64,000 nt of DNA from Megachile rotundata. Taxonomy: Eukaryota > Arthropoda > Insecta > Hymenoptera > Megachilidae. The DNA lies in assembly GCF_050947335.1 (NCBI RefSeq), contig NC_134983.1:5022001-5086000 (forward strand), given 5' to 3'. The notes beneath the pieces are model-generated. The model saw nothing but the letters and a program-made list of their open reading frames with translations. It searched no databases and was not told the origin of the DNA. The position numbers and the translations under genes are program-made. Of the stretch, positions 11,803 through 22,880 are shown in pieces (positions within the stretch are counted from its first letter, which is position 1; each line of letters opens with the position of its first letter).

Positions 11803-13580
11803 CGATTACCGACTGTCGAACTTAATACATACGGTAGTAGATATATAATGTACTGTCGGTAATTGTCAAATACTGTCGATAACTGAATTATTCCTGTCGA
11901 TGAGTAACGAACTGAACACAGTATTGCCATGATGGCGAAGGAAACAAAAAAAAAATTCTTCCAGGGACGTTACATATGTGTAAACAGCACTACAATATGT
12001 GACAATACTGTTCTATACGCGAGTACATTGAAATGAAGTTTTTGATGATTAAATTATAATTTTTCCCGAAGATATGATACATATACTTTAACTTTGATAA
12101 TTTAATTTTTTAGAAAATTCACAGAATATGTAATTTCCAAATGTTTCCAATATCGTGTATTAGTGCAAAGAGGTGCTTCCATGGTGCCTAAACTACAATA
12201 CTTGCTACCTTTTGTTTACATGTAATGGACTTTTGTGGGATTTGTTAATACTGTTATGAAACGTGGTGAAGGCAAAAAAGTGCGAATCAAAACATATGAA
12301 AACGATCATTCAATGGAAAGGGTGAGCGAGTCAGTAGAGTGTGCCACTATAGCGTTATGTAATCTACAATGACATTCGCGAAAGCCACTATAGCGGACCT
12401 TAGAGAGATGGTACAGAGAGATGGTGTCCGCAACAACTATTATAGTGACGCGCCGTGACTAAAAAATTAAAAAGCATACGTCAGTTGCATCACAGTATTT
12501 TTCATAATTAATAAATTTACTGTACAAAGTACTGTTTCCCATTTAACATTCTTCCCAACTTTCTGACAACAGCCATTCATTCGCGTAAAAAGTAGACATT
12601 CGAACAAACATCCTCAATCCACCAAAGGTTCGAGTAGAGTTCAACAAACAGAATACAATCGAAGATACAATAGTAGTCGTGCCGTTTTGAAGTTCCCTCG
12701 ATTTGTCGTAAAGCTTTACGATAATGGTTGAGTACGAAAAGGTAACGGTTCTCGAAGACAATGTGAAGGTGATTGTTTGGTCGCAGCTGCTACGATCGTT
12801 TGCTCGACGTACTTCTGGTATCAGAATATACACAGAATGCAAGTATTCTTAGGCAAGTGCTATTCAATACGCCGACTAGACATTAACGTCCTTGCCAGGC
12901 GATAATTCAGTGTTTGAAACAACAAGATCTAATATATGACCAAGGTTATTGCAGCGATTCGAAGACGAGGTACAAAGCTGGAATGGATCTCTTTTTAGAA
13001 TTTCAGAATTTAATAATTTGGAGTTTGATGATTTGTAAATGTGGGAATTTTTAAATTTCGGAATATGAAGCTTAGATAACTAGGAATTAAGAAAGTTGCA
13101 AACGTGAGAACTTAAAAAGATTAAATAATTGAAATATCTATTAATTTATGAATAATTTCGACAATAAATAAATGTATTTATTTATAAAATGTGGAATAAA
13201 GTTAAGTGCTTTTATTCACAGTATTGAATAACGTACAACGTATTTTTTATTTCACTTAATCAGGATAAAAGTTTTACTTATGTCTGCTTTTAATTTAATA
13301 TCTCTCCTGTTCATTCTGATATGCTTGTTTGTACTCATGCTTGTTAAAGTGTGCATGCATCAAAGGAACAGTCAGGAAACCTTCGTTACAAATTGTTGTT
13401 AGTAACAAGCAACTTCCAATTATAGTTGCATGAGAGGACACCTCACATAAGCAATAACACGTCCCGAAACAAGATGTCCGTTGTTACTGCGATACCTTTG
13501 ATCTTACTATCGCTCGATGGAAACAGCTAACTTTTATTAATGTCACATTCGCATTTTTTTTTTCAGAAATAACATTGTTA
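11803..13580. other. AT-rich region, nothing recognised; one 16-bp palindrome
   Basis: TCGTAAAGCTTTACGA at 12706-12721 is a perfect palindrome. The 99-codon minus-strand frame at 12543-12842 overlaps it and resembles nothing. At 12290-12460 GCCACTATAGCG occurs twice in a short GC-richer patch. Degenerate octamer-like sequence appears at 13000-13130. Confidence 0.35.
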
Positions 13581-13584
13581 AATT

Positions 13585-14185
13585 TGGGAATTTAGGAAAT
13601 TTAGTAATTTGAAAAATTGTGAATTTGGGAATATGGTAATTGTAGAATTAGAGTTTGTGGGTTTGAGAAGATAACTTAAAAATTTGAGAATTTGATGATT
13701 TGAGAGTTTGGAGATTTGGGAATATAGCAATTTGATAATTTGAGAATTTGAGAGTTTTGGGATTTGGGAATATGGCAACTTGAGAATTACGGAGTTTAAG
13801 AATTTCAAAATTTGTGAATTTGATAATTTGAGAGTTTGGGAATTTGAGAATATAGTAAATTGAGAATTTGAAAATTTGAGAATTTGATAGTTTGATAGTT
13901 TGTGAATTTGAGAATATAGTATCTTAAGAATTACAGAGTTCAAGGATATAAGAACTTGAGAAATTAAGAATTCGCGAACTTGATACATTTATTGTTTGAA
14001 GATTTGAACAATTTTGAAATCTGAAAATATAAGAATTTGATATTTTGGCAATTTGGGATTTAGGATTTTAAGAATTGAAAAATTTTGGGATATTAATCTT
14101 AAAATATAAAAATTCTTAAATTTAGTAACATGAAACTTTAAAAATTAAAAAATACATGAAATCGAGAAATTTTAGAATTTTCATA
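13585..14185. repeat. Octamer array (GAGAATTT) with 144-bp higher-order repeat
   Basis: Variants of GAGAATTT, GGGAATTT and GAGAGTTT are spaced 8 bp apart. A longer phrase (TATGGCAACTTGAGAATTAC at 13771 and its variant at 13915) recurs after 144 bp, which is 18 octamers. The 136-codon minus-strand open frame (13578-13988) is the array read as an 8-residue repeat and is not a gene. Confidence 0.88.
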
Positions 14186-14205
14186 TTTTCTAGTTGACAT
14201 GTTCT

Positions 14206-14540
14206 TATATAAAATGGACCTGCGCTACACCCGCGTGCACACAAAACTCGCGGTTGGACGAGCGTTTAGCAGATCCGCTTCGAATCTATCGACAAGGCGG
14301 CGAAACGCAATTACGCTTCCGAAAACGATCTACCAGTAAATATAAAAACGTCCCTCGTACGGCTCGTTAGCTGTGAACTGCTCGCAGCTCGGTGTCGATA
14401 CGGTAATCCAATTTGCAGTTCACCAGCGGCATCCAGCTAGGTGCGGACTACGTGAACGGGCTATAGCAGAGACCGCGTCGTGCTACGACCACTTTCGCAG
14501 TGTCGTTCAAAATTAGAAGTAGTTTGTCTCATTATGGTCT
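14206..14540 (+). promoter_or_regulatory. Promoter-like GC-richer block with two TATA boxes
   Basis: A TATATAAAA at 14206-14214 and a TATAAAAA at 14341-14348 flank a GC-rich segment unlike the surrounding AT-rich DNA. Downstream of the second TATA the sequence stays CpG-rich to about 14540. This could be the core promoter and untranslated first exon of a gene leaving the window to the right, with a possible donor at CTACCGGTAAC (14540-14550). No initiator motif at the expected distance is clear. It is inference from composition and motif only. Confidence 0.25.
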
Positions 14541-14694
14541 ACCGGTAACATAGCCTATCGCCCTATGAATGCTCTTTGTGTCAATCAATCGCCTACCTGC
14601 GTGATAATAACGTTACATTATCAGTAGTTACGCGCATTTTATCATCGGTTTTCGCTTCTGTTACCGCTTTTTCAAGCACCACAATAATTAACAA

Positions 14695-15021
14695 TTGAAT
14701 AATTACCCTTCAACCGTTTACATAAACTCTTGTCAATTTTATACGCGATACATGTATTATCACGATATTAAAAACATTTTTCAACTTTACAAAATTCAAA
14801 AGCACTTACCAATTTTACATTGTCACAAAAGTGAAAACAATTTTCAATGTCACGTTATAGCAAAATTGAAAAATGGAAATGAATACTTTTTAATTTTGAT
14901 GTCCATATGGACATCTGATATGAATGTTGTAACTTCTGTTTTGTATCGATGTTTTGCGTCATACGTGTTCAATCAGTTAACTGCGTTTCATGTGTACACA
15001 TGCCAATTCAAAACTTTGTAA
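14695..15021 (+). other. AT-rich open frame of unknown status
   Basis: A 108-codon frame starting at TTG (first ATG at 14752). The peptide is rich in Tyr, Asn, Phe, Cys and Ile, as expected from random AT-rich DNA. No motif or family was recognised. I regard it as chance. Confidence 0.1.
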
Positions 15022-15079
15022 TGTATCCCCGTCAATCATCAATACAGTTACTTTATCTACAAATCGACTGCAAAAAAAA

Positions 15080-16145
15080 ATTCGATACCATTACAGAAAT
15101 CTCGGAGTAAATCTACTTCTGCCATAAAATCGAAACTGCCAGTGCGGCATTGAGCGGTGTAAATAAATTCCACGCGACAAAATAACCACCGTTTTTCTTC
15201 CAGTCGACCGATACGATTCTCTCGAAAGTAAAACCGAACGTCCCGTGTAGCCACACGTAATCGTTCCGGCTGCATTTTCAATAAGCTCCGAAACGCCCCC
15301 AAGGGAAACAGTTAGGTCCGTTCTCGCGTGATGAAAGATACCGGCTCTCCTTCTTCCGGCCGGCGGGCACAATAAATGTTTCACGATCCTTCCCCGGTCA
15401 ATGGCACAGAATCTGAAAAGAAAATCGTTCCAAGGGCGAGCCGGGATTCCCGGGGATAAGGTTGGACCGGTAACACGGCAATAGTTTCGCCGCTCGGTAT
15501 CGCTAATGCAGTCCTCTGTCCAGTTGGAAGGAAATTGCATTGGGTCGGGCCACATCTAGCTGCAGCTATATAGGCCAGCCGGGGATGTGAACCCATTCTG
15601 ACTATCAATTATCTCAAATAGCGCGAGTTAAACCAACCCATTCTCTAACCTCCGTTAGTATAGCCCCGGTCTGCCCCACCAACCCCCTTGATGTCCCGCT
15701 CGTTCCCTATCCCCTCGCCACCCGCCTCCTCTATATCAGTCGTTCCTCTTTCTCGAACTCCTTCCATAGCCCGTTTCTGGTCAGGTTCCTTCTCTGACTG
15801 AATTCGACGACGGTCTCTTCTTCCTCTTCACCTTCCCTCTACCGACAGCCACCCACTCGAACCATCACCCTCTTCCTCCTTCTTCGTTGTCGGCAGACCA
15901 GCCTCATTCCCCCGGCACGAGGTTCCTCCTGACTTCTGATTGCTTCTGTCCCCGGCCAGCTGCTCCGTGACCAAATCGATTCGCTGTTTCGTTGAATTTT
16001 CCAGACCATCCTTGCTACTAGCTAGACATCGGCCAAGTAGACGACGTCTTCGGAGGCTAGTTTCAGGTAACGAGCATGCGAACGATGAACGACTGCCCGG
16101 TTCTCCTTCCTCCGACACCTTTTGTCTCCGTAATTTTTGCCCTTA
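15080..16145. other. GC-richer block, possible exons or regulatory DNA
   Basis: About 1 kb with little repeat content. A 154-codon minus-strand frame (15091-15555) is open in a region where other frames are open too, and its peptide matches no family I know. From 15660 to 15900 the plus strand is strongly pyrimidine-rich (CCTCC, TTCCTC runs), followed by two overlapping opposite frames at 15828-16146. No consistent exon structure can be drawn. Untranslated exon or enhancer sequence near the 14.2-kb promoter-like block is as likely as coding. Confidence 0.2.
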
Positions 16146-16249
16146 ACCGGTTCACTGCTGACGGCATAGACTTAAGCTGAGACCCGGTTTTCAATCGTGG
16201 TTTAACGATGAAATTATCAAATCGGTCAAATGACGGTCTTGTTTTTTAT

Positions 16250-16485
16250 TACGAAATTTGTTAAGATGGTTCTCTTGGAGTTGATTCTCATTAAGGTAAA
16301 GTAATTTATTCTATCGTTTGCGTAATTATTTTTCAACTCCATTTTTAATTTCAAGATTAAAGGTTGGTAGAGTCAGTGTTGAACAGTAATTTAAATCTTG
16401 GAAAATTTGTTCAGGTGGTTTTCTTGAAATCTGTGTTGATTCTCATAAAGGTACAAAATTAATGTATGTACTGTCGTTTTAAAAT
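16250..16485. repeat. Diverged direct duplication (about 147-bp spacing)
   Basis: The segment AAATTTGTTAAGATGGTTCT...TTGATTCTCATTAAGGTA...CTATCGTTT at 16254-16320 recurs in altered form at 16404-16475 (GATTCTCATAAAGGTA...ACTGTCGTTT). It is an old local duplication. Confidence 0.55.
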
Positions 16486-17146
16486 ATTAAAAATTATGAA
16501 TAATAATAAAATTGATGATTTGCATTCCGATAGACAATAATATTTTAAAATTGGATTTCTTAAAACATTCCAAGGTTTAATTACAAAAATTTCGATTAAA
16601 ATCGATTATGCACACTGTAAAGCGAACATCGATATATCTTATTATTAACACTTTGTAGACGTAACACCGAAACACTTAATTAAGGAAGTACACTGCGTAC
16701 ACAAGCCAACCACAATTTCTCGTTTCATCTTGCGAAGAGGACCGCTATCTATACACAGAAACAGTTTCATCAACTCAAGTCGTACGATCAACAACGCCTC
16801 CAGTCACGTAAAGTCTAACCAAGATCAACGCGAGTAAGAGTACGTCTTCACGTGACAATAAATCGCAACATTTAATTACAATATTAAATTTTAGGTAGTG
16901 TATTGTGGAAACTAGGACTTAAAGTGACGGCAAATTGCAGAGAGCATGGACGTGTCTATCGGTATAGCCATTGGTGAGTATGTATAATGTGACGATTGTT
17001 ATCGATAATTTGTCAGTAGAGGCAGAGGGAAATACCTAATAGTAGATTTATAAATTTCTAAATTGTTAAACTTGCAAATTTTTAAACGCTTTTGCAAATT
17101 TTAAAATTCGCGAAAATTCAAGTTACAAAATTTCCAGTCTTTTTGC

Positions 17147-18089
17147 AAAGGGTCTAGCCGGATAAGCATGGGCAAACGGCCCCCGCACCAATATTGATAT
17201 TTATACATTCTAAATATATCTTTATATCCATAAATCAATTACAGAAAGTTTCAAATGCCTACCCCGTCGTATAAGGGAGATATAGGGATAACAACCCTCA
17301 GAATTAACGCCTATTTTCTCGAAAACGAGTTGTGATATCTGCACACATTCAAAAGGAAATGACAAATATTTATTAACTTTATTACATATATTTTTGTCAG
17401 AATTTTAGTTTAATCACAAGGGGTGGAAAAAAATTATTTTAATTTTTGGGGGGTGGTTTTTGAGAACAACCCCTTGAGTGACAATCTCCAAAATTAGAAA
17501 TGATGCATTGCTATCGAATTATTATGTATAAAATCCTCAAGTGTGTCGGAGGGGTGGAACATGGTTAAATAAATTAAAGAATATAATGACAGCGCGATTA
17601 TTTCGATAACCGGTAGCACACAGGTTGCAATGATTGCCTCTAACATATTCTGATTTTGCAATCATAAGCAAGGAATGGGAATACCCATTTTTAAAAATAT
17701 ATTTTACACCATTTACAAAATGCACTGTTTTGTAATACCGACCACGGAGCAGGTATTCATTCTCTCATCAGCAATCGAGCGAGTAACTTATAAGACGCTT
17801 GTTTTCCTTATACCTCAAAACAAAATTAGTTACATTATCACAATTTTTGTATTAATTATCTACGCCTTAAAAATCCTGCACATGCACCAATATAAAAAGT
17901 GTGCAAGGGTATTGGGAGAATTGAAAAGAAATTCTACTGTTATGAAGGAAAAGATTTTGTTTAATCTTCATCGCTATTTTTCTCAATAATTGGTACTGTT
18001 TGTGTTGTGTCGAAAGAAATATTTAGAATGTATAAATATCAATATTGGCGCGGGGGCCGTTTGCCCATGCTTATCCGGCTAGACCCTTT
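17147..18089. mobile_element. Non-autonomous DNA element with about 71-bp inverted ends
   Basis: The left end (17147-17217) and the reverse complement of the right end (18019-18089) match over about 71 bp with one visible difference. They begin AAAGGGTCTAGCCGG and include ATAAGCATGGGCAAACGGCC. Total length is about 943 bp. No target-site duplication could be found with either AAAGGG or GGGTC as the terminus, so the superfamily is undetermined. The inside is non-coding except for the frame at 17675-17989. The near-identical ends suggest fairly recent movement. Confidence 0.85.
17675..17989 (+). CDS. Open frame carried inside a DNA element; possible captured gene fragment
   Basis: A 104-codon ATG-started frame lies in the right half of the inverted-end element. 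It has a hydrophobic stretch at about residues 51-69 (ISYIITIFVLIIYALKI) that could span a membrane, followed by a basic tail rich in Lys, Arg and His with one Cys. It is longer than its AT-rich context would normally allow and shows a mixed, protein-like residue use. I do not recognise a transposase signature. It might be a piece of a host membrane protein (a chemoreceptor is one guess) captured by the element, or simply chance. Low confidence as a real coding sequence. Confidence 0.2.
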   Translation: MGIPIFKNIFYTIYKMHCFVIPTTEQVFILSSAIERVTYKTLVFLIPQNKISYIITIFVLIIYALKILHMHQYKKCARVLGELKRNSTVMKEKILFNLHRYFSQ

Positions 18090-18559
18090 CTAAGATTTCC
18101 AAATTTTTGAGTTTTTAAATCCACAATGTCCTACATTTAAATTCTCACATTTCTAAGTGCTTAAGTTTCTAAATTCTAGAATACCCAAATTTTTAAATAC
18201 CAACATTGAATTGGAATTATATTCCAGATATTTGCATACAAAACAAACCTATCCCGCAATTCAAATGTTTGATAAGTATTGCTAGCTTGTAAACGTTGAA
18301 AAATGTACCAGTTTGAATATTAAAGAGGCGCGAAAATACACTTCAAAATTTTGTTTAAAATGATTTATTCCAACATTACAGCAAACAAAAGTTGTTGTAT
18401 TTGTAATCCAATGGTTCATTTTTTATGTGAAATAATTAATATCTAATAAACTCTTTTTACGCAGAAAGCAGTAATAGTGTGTTCGAATATGAACGTAACT
18501 GTATAGAGTTAAACTTTTGATCGAGCCTGTATAATTTTAGTCCATCGGAACAAGTCACG

Positions 18560-19400
18560 GTTAGCTGGGTAATCGGATATCTCATAAATCAACAGCTCCG
18601 CTTTCAACGGCGTAGGTCCGAGGTCGTCTCAACAGTCCGTGTAAACGAATAACGAGCAAACAATAAAATGTAAAGTGTCTTTGGGATTATTTATTAAACG
18701 GATTCGTTCGGTGTCACGAGTAGGAGCAGAGGCTGTCGAAGGGGTCAGAGAGAGGAGAGCAAGCAAGTCGGTTACACGAGAACGACATATTGGATTTACA
18801 TGTACCAGCGCGGCGGGACCGGCTCGAATTAATGGCGGGGGCTATTACGACGCCGAATGAATATGCATAAAACTGCACAAAGTGAATTGGTGGTGGCGTT
18901 ATAGCAAAAGGGTTGGCGAGGAGGGTTGCGAGGGCCATGAGGGGGGCGGATGGGCAAAGGTGGGCCGCTGGTAGGCGTGGTTACACGTGACGTCACCGGC
19001 TCGTTGTTCTATTTTACCGAGGACAGCGGTGGCCTGGGATGGGCGAGCGCGGGAGTTGTTGTGTTTTGTGTCCCCGCCATGCTTCATAAATCAACGAAAC
19101 AAACAGAAACCCCGGCGTGCATCGCGACCAACGCCGGGCCAAACTCGATTCTGATGGCGAATGTATAATTTAATTCCGTCGCGGTGCGGCACGCCGTGTG
19201 CATCGCTGGATTCGTAAAACCTGACACGACAAAAGAATATCGAGGCCACTGGACATTTCGACGATTTCGAACGCTTTGCGTCCCTGATCGATGCTGTTAT
19301 GGTCTTTTTCCATTTACCTTCACCTACGATGTCACCCCGCGGTCATTTTATCACGATCGCTTTGTCTTTACCTGTTAACGCCACGTGTTTCTAGTCTCAG
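18560..19400. promoter_or_regulatory. GC-rich block with fused E-box and CRE
   Basis: This is the most GC- and CpG-rich non-repeat region of the window. It contains CACGTGACGTCA (18984-18995), where a palindromic E-box (CACGTG) shares two bases with a full cAMP-response element (TGACGTCA). An ATGCATAAAA POU-like site lies at 18863. Several short frames overlap on both strands (18675-19378), which is typical of GC-rich non-coding DNA. I read it as a candidate enhancer or promoter. A first exon is possible. Confidence 0.3.
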
Positions 19401-19589
19401 GTTATGGATGCTGTTGAGAGGGTGAGGATGTCGTGTTTGTTGTTTTATTTGGACTTTATAATGTTTATTATTGGTTTGAAAATCGTGATAATGGGGGAGG
19501 AGAATGCACGTGGTCGAATGCAGACGTTGTAATGAAAATGCGGGCCCATGGTTATGGATTCAACAAATTTACGTATTTTATAAATCATA

Positions 19590-20232
19590 AATTTGGGAAT
19601 TGAAAAGTATTAAATTTTGGAATTTAAAAATTTGTGAATTTTTAAGTTTGGGGATATGAAAATTAAATATTTGGGGCTTTAGAAATTTGGGAATTTGAGG
19701 ATTTGATAATTTGGGGATTTGATAATTTGGGGATTTGAGGATTTGGAGATTTAGCGATTTGGGAATTTAGAAATTTTGGAATTTGGGAATTTGGGAATTT
19801 GGGAATTTGGGAATTTGGGAAATTTGGGAATTTGGAAATTTGGAAATTTTGGAATTTGGAAATTGGGGAATTAGGAATTTTGGGAATGTGGGAATTTGGG
19901 AATTTGGAAATTTGGACATTTGGGAATTTGGACATTTGGGAATTTGGAAATTTGGAAATTTGGAAATTTTGGAATTTGGAAATTTGGGAATTAGGAATTT
20001 TGGAAATTTGGGAATTTGGAAATTTTGGAATTTGGGAAATTTGGGAAATTTAGGAATTTGGGAATTTGGAAATTTGGGAATTAGGAATTTTGGGAATTTG
20101 GGAATTTGGGAATTTGGAAATTTGGAAATTTGGGAATTAGGAATTTTGGAAATTTTGGAATTTGGGAAATTTGGGAATTTGGGAATTTGAAAATTTGAAA
20201 ATTTGAAAATTTGAAAATTTGAAAATTCAAAT
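19590..20232. repeat. Large octamer array (GGGAATTT/GGAAATTT)
   Basis: About 640 bp in which GGGAATTT, GGAAATTT, GGACATTT, GGGGATTT and GAAAATTT follow at 8 bp with occasional one-base slips. Higher-order structure is visible: GGGAATTAGGAATTTT recurs near 19866, 19986, 20070 and 20130. The plus-strand frames 19783-20190 and 19799-20053 read as a Trp/Glu/Phe/Gly/Asn/Leu/Ile octapeptide repeat and are artefacts of the 8-bp period (24 bp is eight codons). Confidence 0.92.
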
Positions 20233-21655
20233 TTTGTAATAAGAAGACTGATGCACTACATTAATTCAACAAAACAACTACATAATAAATGCCATATCTC
20301 TCGAATATCATTAAACATATTTTCCATCTTGGTTCTCAATAATAAACAATCGTTGCATTATTTATCAAGCAATGTAGAAAATTTTCGCTGGAATCATCTG
20401 CAATATTCAGAGCCTACATTATGTATATAAGCATCTAATAAATAAAACATGTATTTAATGAAGAGCGTATTTCCATTGTTCCATTTTTGATATCTCCTAC
20501 AACGAAGTAATCTCTCATTCGTAAAATCAAACAAATGTTGGAAATTCCTGATAATACTTGCTACGTCTGCGAATGTGGCCATGAAGGTATGCGAGTGTTG
20601 CAAGTTACATGGTACATACGTGAGCAACAGCATGGAAATTTAAATGTCGATGCAGTCCTGAATAAGGGAACACTGCAGAGAGCATTTCAAAACACGAATA
20701 TGTTGTTCCACTTTATACGATCAATTATTTGCATTCTGTACCGTTTCACGATGTAACATGGTACCTTTCTCACATGATTTACAACATTCTTGTATGATAA
20801 ATTACAACTTGTAACGTATGATACAGTATGTATGTACACAGCTGTGATAAGCATTATTTTAAACAAAATTATAAATGTACGTTAGTTAAAAAAAATAAAA
20901 AGCTATATTTTATCATTCAAATGTGTTTGTTCTTGTGTATACGTCAAACATAACCTAATTACAAAGAATTAGATTTGAACGTTAAAATTTTTCATTCTGT
21001 ATCTGTAATTTATTATCACAAATACTGTTATTGAGAGTTTAATATAAATATTAATACTGTGTTTAAAAATTATTAAAAATTAATACTGTTTTTCAACAAA
21101 AATGAGGTTTTCAAAATATGAGATAAGTCGTGAAAAATACTATCACTAGCTGCGAAAGTTCGTTCGCTCGGCTAAGTTTTCTTTCCGAGAGAATTCTCAA
21201 AAATTGAACGTTTCTACTCTATCGACCTTCTGCGTAACAGTAATGTTTTCCTTCATCAATTTTGCAATGGTACCATGGAGAGATGCTGTCTCGCGATTCT
21301 CCTTCCTTCGAACTCTGTTCGTCGACAGACGGAATAGCATAAAGCGAAGCGAATTTGCCGAAGGAAGGCATTTACTTTGCGATACGTTTGAGGAAACTTC
21401 TTCCTTTTTGCACGTTAAGAAATGCGATTCGTGTCTTCTTTGCTGCGAGCCACTCCGAGGATAACTTCAGAACGTGTGCGACGATTGAAGAACACTGTAC
21501 TCACGGACCTTTCGATGAAACTCTTAAAGGAACAGAATTGGAATATGTGTTTTGCGATGTCGAAAAATGCTGTTCATACATAATTAAGTAGCCTCGATAT
21601 TGAATTCGAATTATTTGATGGAGTACTTTTAATTATCGAAATTTTCCTCTTAAAC
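20233..21655. other. Unassigned region with short open frames
   Basis: Mostly AT-rich. Frames at 20535-20756, 21204-21464 and 21355-21591 (plus) are in slightly GC-richer DNA, but they overlap each other and match no family I know. No splice pattern links them. Confidence 0.25.
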
Positions 21656-21659
21656 TTGG

Positions 21660-22436
21660 GAACTTGTTAATATTCAGATTTGGATACTTTGGGACTTAAA
21701 GCTTCTAGAGCTAACCTTTAGTTTTTCAGAATTTAGGATTTGGGAAAATTTGGGACCATGGAATTTTGCAATTTGGAAATTTTGTAGGTTTGCAGGTCTA
21801 TAGACATAAAATTATAGATTTATCGAATTCAACGTTTATATAATCATAGAATTGGTGAATTTTAGCAGTTTAAAAATTTATAAATTAACAATTTAAAAGT
21901 TGTAGAATTGTAGAAGTGCAGAATTGCAGAATTTCAGAATTAGCAGAATTGTGGAATTATGGAATTGTGGCACTATGGCATTGTGAAATTGTGGAATTTC
22001 AGAATGGTAGAATTGTAGAATTGCGGAAATTTGGAATTTTGGAATTGTGCAATTGCAGAAATGCAGAATTGCGAAATTGTGGAATTGTAGAATTGTGGAA
22101 ATTTGGAATTGTGGAATTGCGGAATTGTTGAAATGTAAAATTGCAGAATTGCAGAATTGCGGAATTGTGGAATTGTGAAAATTTAGAATTGTGGAATTGT
22201 GAAATTGCAAAAATTGCAGAATTGTAGAATTGTAGAATTGTAGAATTGTAGAATTGTGAAATTGTGAAATTGTAAAATTGTAAAATTGTAAAATTGTAAA
22301 ACTGTAAAATTGTAAAATTGTAAAATTGTAAAATTGTAAAACTGTAAAATTGTAAAATTGTAAAATTGTAAAATTGTAAAATTGTAAAATCGTAAAATTG
22401 TAAAATTGTAAAATCGTAAAATTGTTAAATTCCAAC
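21660..22436. repeat. Octamer array (GTGGAATT to GTAAAATT)
   Basis: The left half is diverse (GTAGAATT, GTGGAATT, GCAGAATT, GCGGAATT). The right part (about 22260-22425) is nearly homogeneous GTAAAATT with some GTAAAACT and CGTAAAAT variants. The spacing is 8 bp throughout. The 203-codon minus-strand frame (21893-22504) is the longest open frame of the window and is entirely this array, read as an ILQFYNFT-type 8-residue repeat. It is not a gene. Confidence 0.92.
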
Positions 22437-22539
22437 AAAATTGTACAAATATCAGATCCAGATAATGGAAGATAATAGCGGCAGCCCTGAAGATATATAA
22501 ACAAGCAATTAAAACCAACGCGGAAAAAAAGATTAAAGA

Positions 22540-22880
22540 GGGTATAAATACAGAGCGTTAACGTGGTTGGGACGCTTTAATTCACAGCTAAAATCGTAAT
22601 TGCAGTTGGTAATTTGCTGGCGAAGCTTCCAAATTGTGATTTGGAAGTATCGATGGACATTTCATCCCCAGTGACGAGGTTAAATTGGATTCTGGTGGCG
22701 ACCTTTTTTCCGATGATGCGTGATCTAATTTCGTGCGATCCTGGGGCCAGGGAATTTCGACGAGACTTAATTTTAATATTGCGGACATTTCGATGACCGA
22801 TCAAACGTCAATTTGCTGTAAACGAGCGAAAGTAAACATCACGTGGGTGGTCATCGGATTTTCACAGGAATTCCATTACA
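22540..22880. other. GC-richer island, unknown
   Basis: Three overlapping frames of 60-75 codons on both strands (22577-22804). The direct phrase AAATTGTGATTTGG sits next to the array edge. No family was recognised. Possible regulatory DNA. Confidence 0.2.

Noticed and set aside
13578..13988. 136-codon minus-strand frame
   Set aside because: Octamer array in translation.
15091..15555. 154-codon minus-strand frame as a gene
   Set aside because: Other frames are open in the same place, no motif is visible, and no splice context was found. Kept only as part of a GC-richer block.
19783..20190. 135-codon plus-strand frame rich in Trp, Glu, Phe and Gly
   Set aside because: Entirely the GGGAATTT octamer array, with an 8-residue repeat from an 8-bp unit.
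21893..22504. 203-codon minus-strand open frame, longest in the window
   Set aside because: It is the GTAAAATT-type octamer array in translation. The 8-residue periodicity and frames open in several phases follow from the 8-bp unit.
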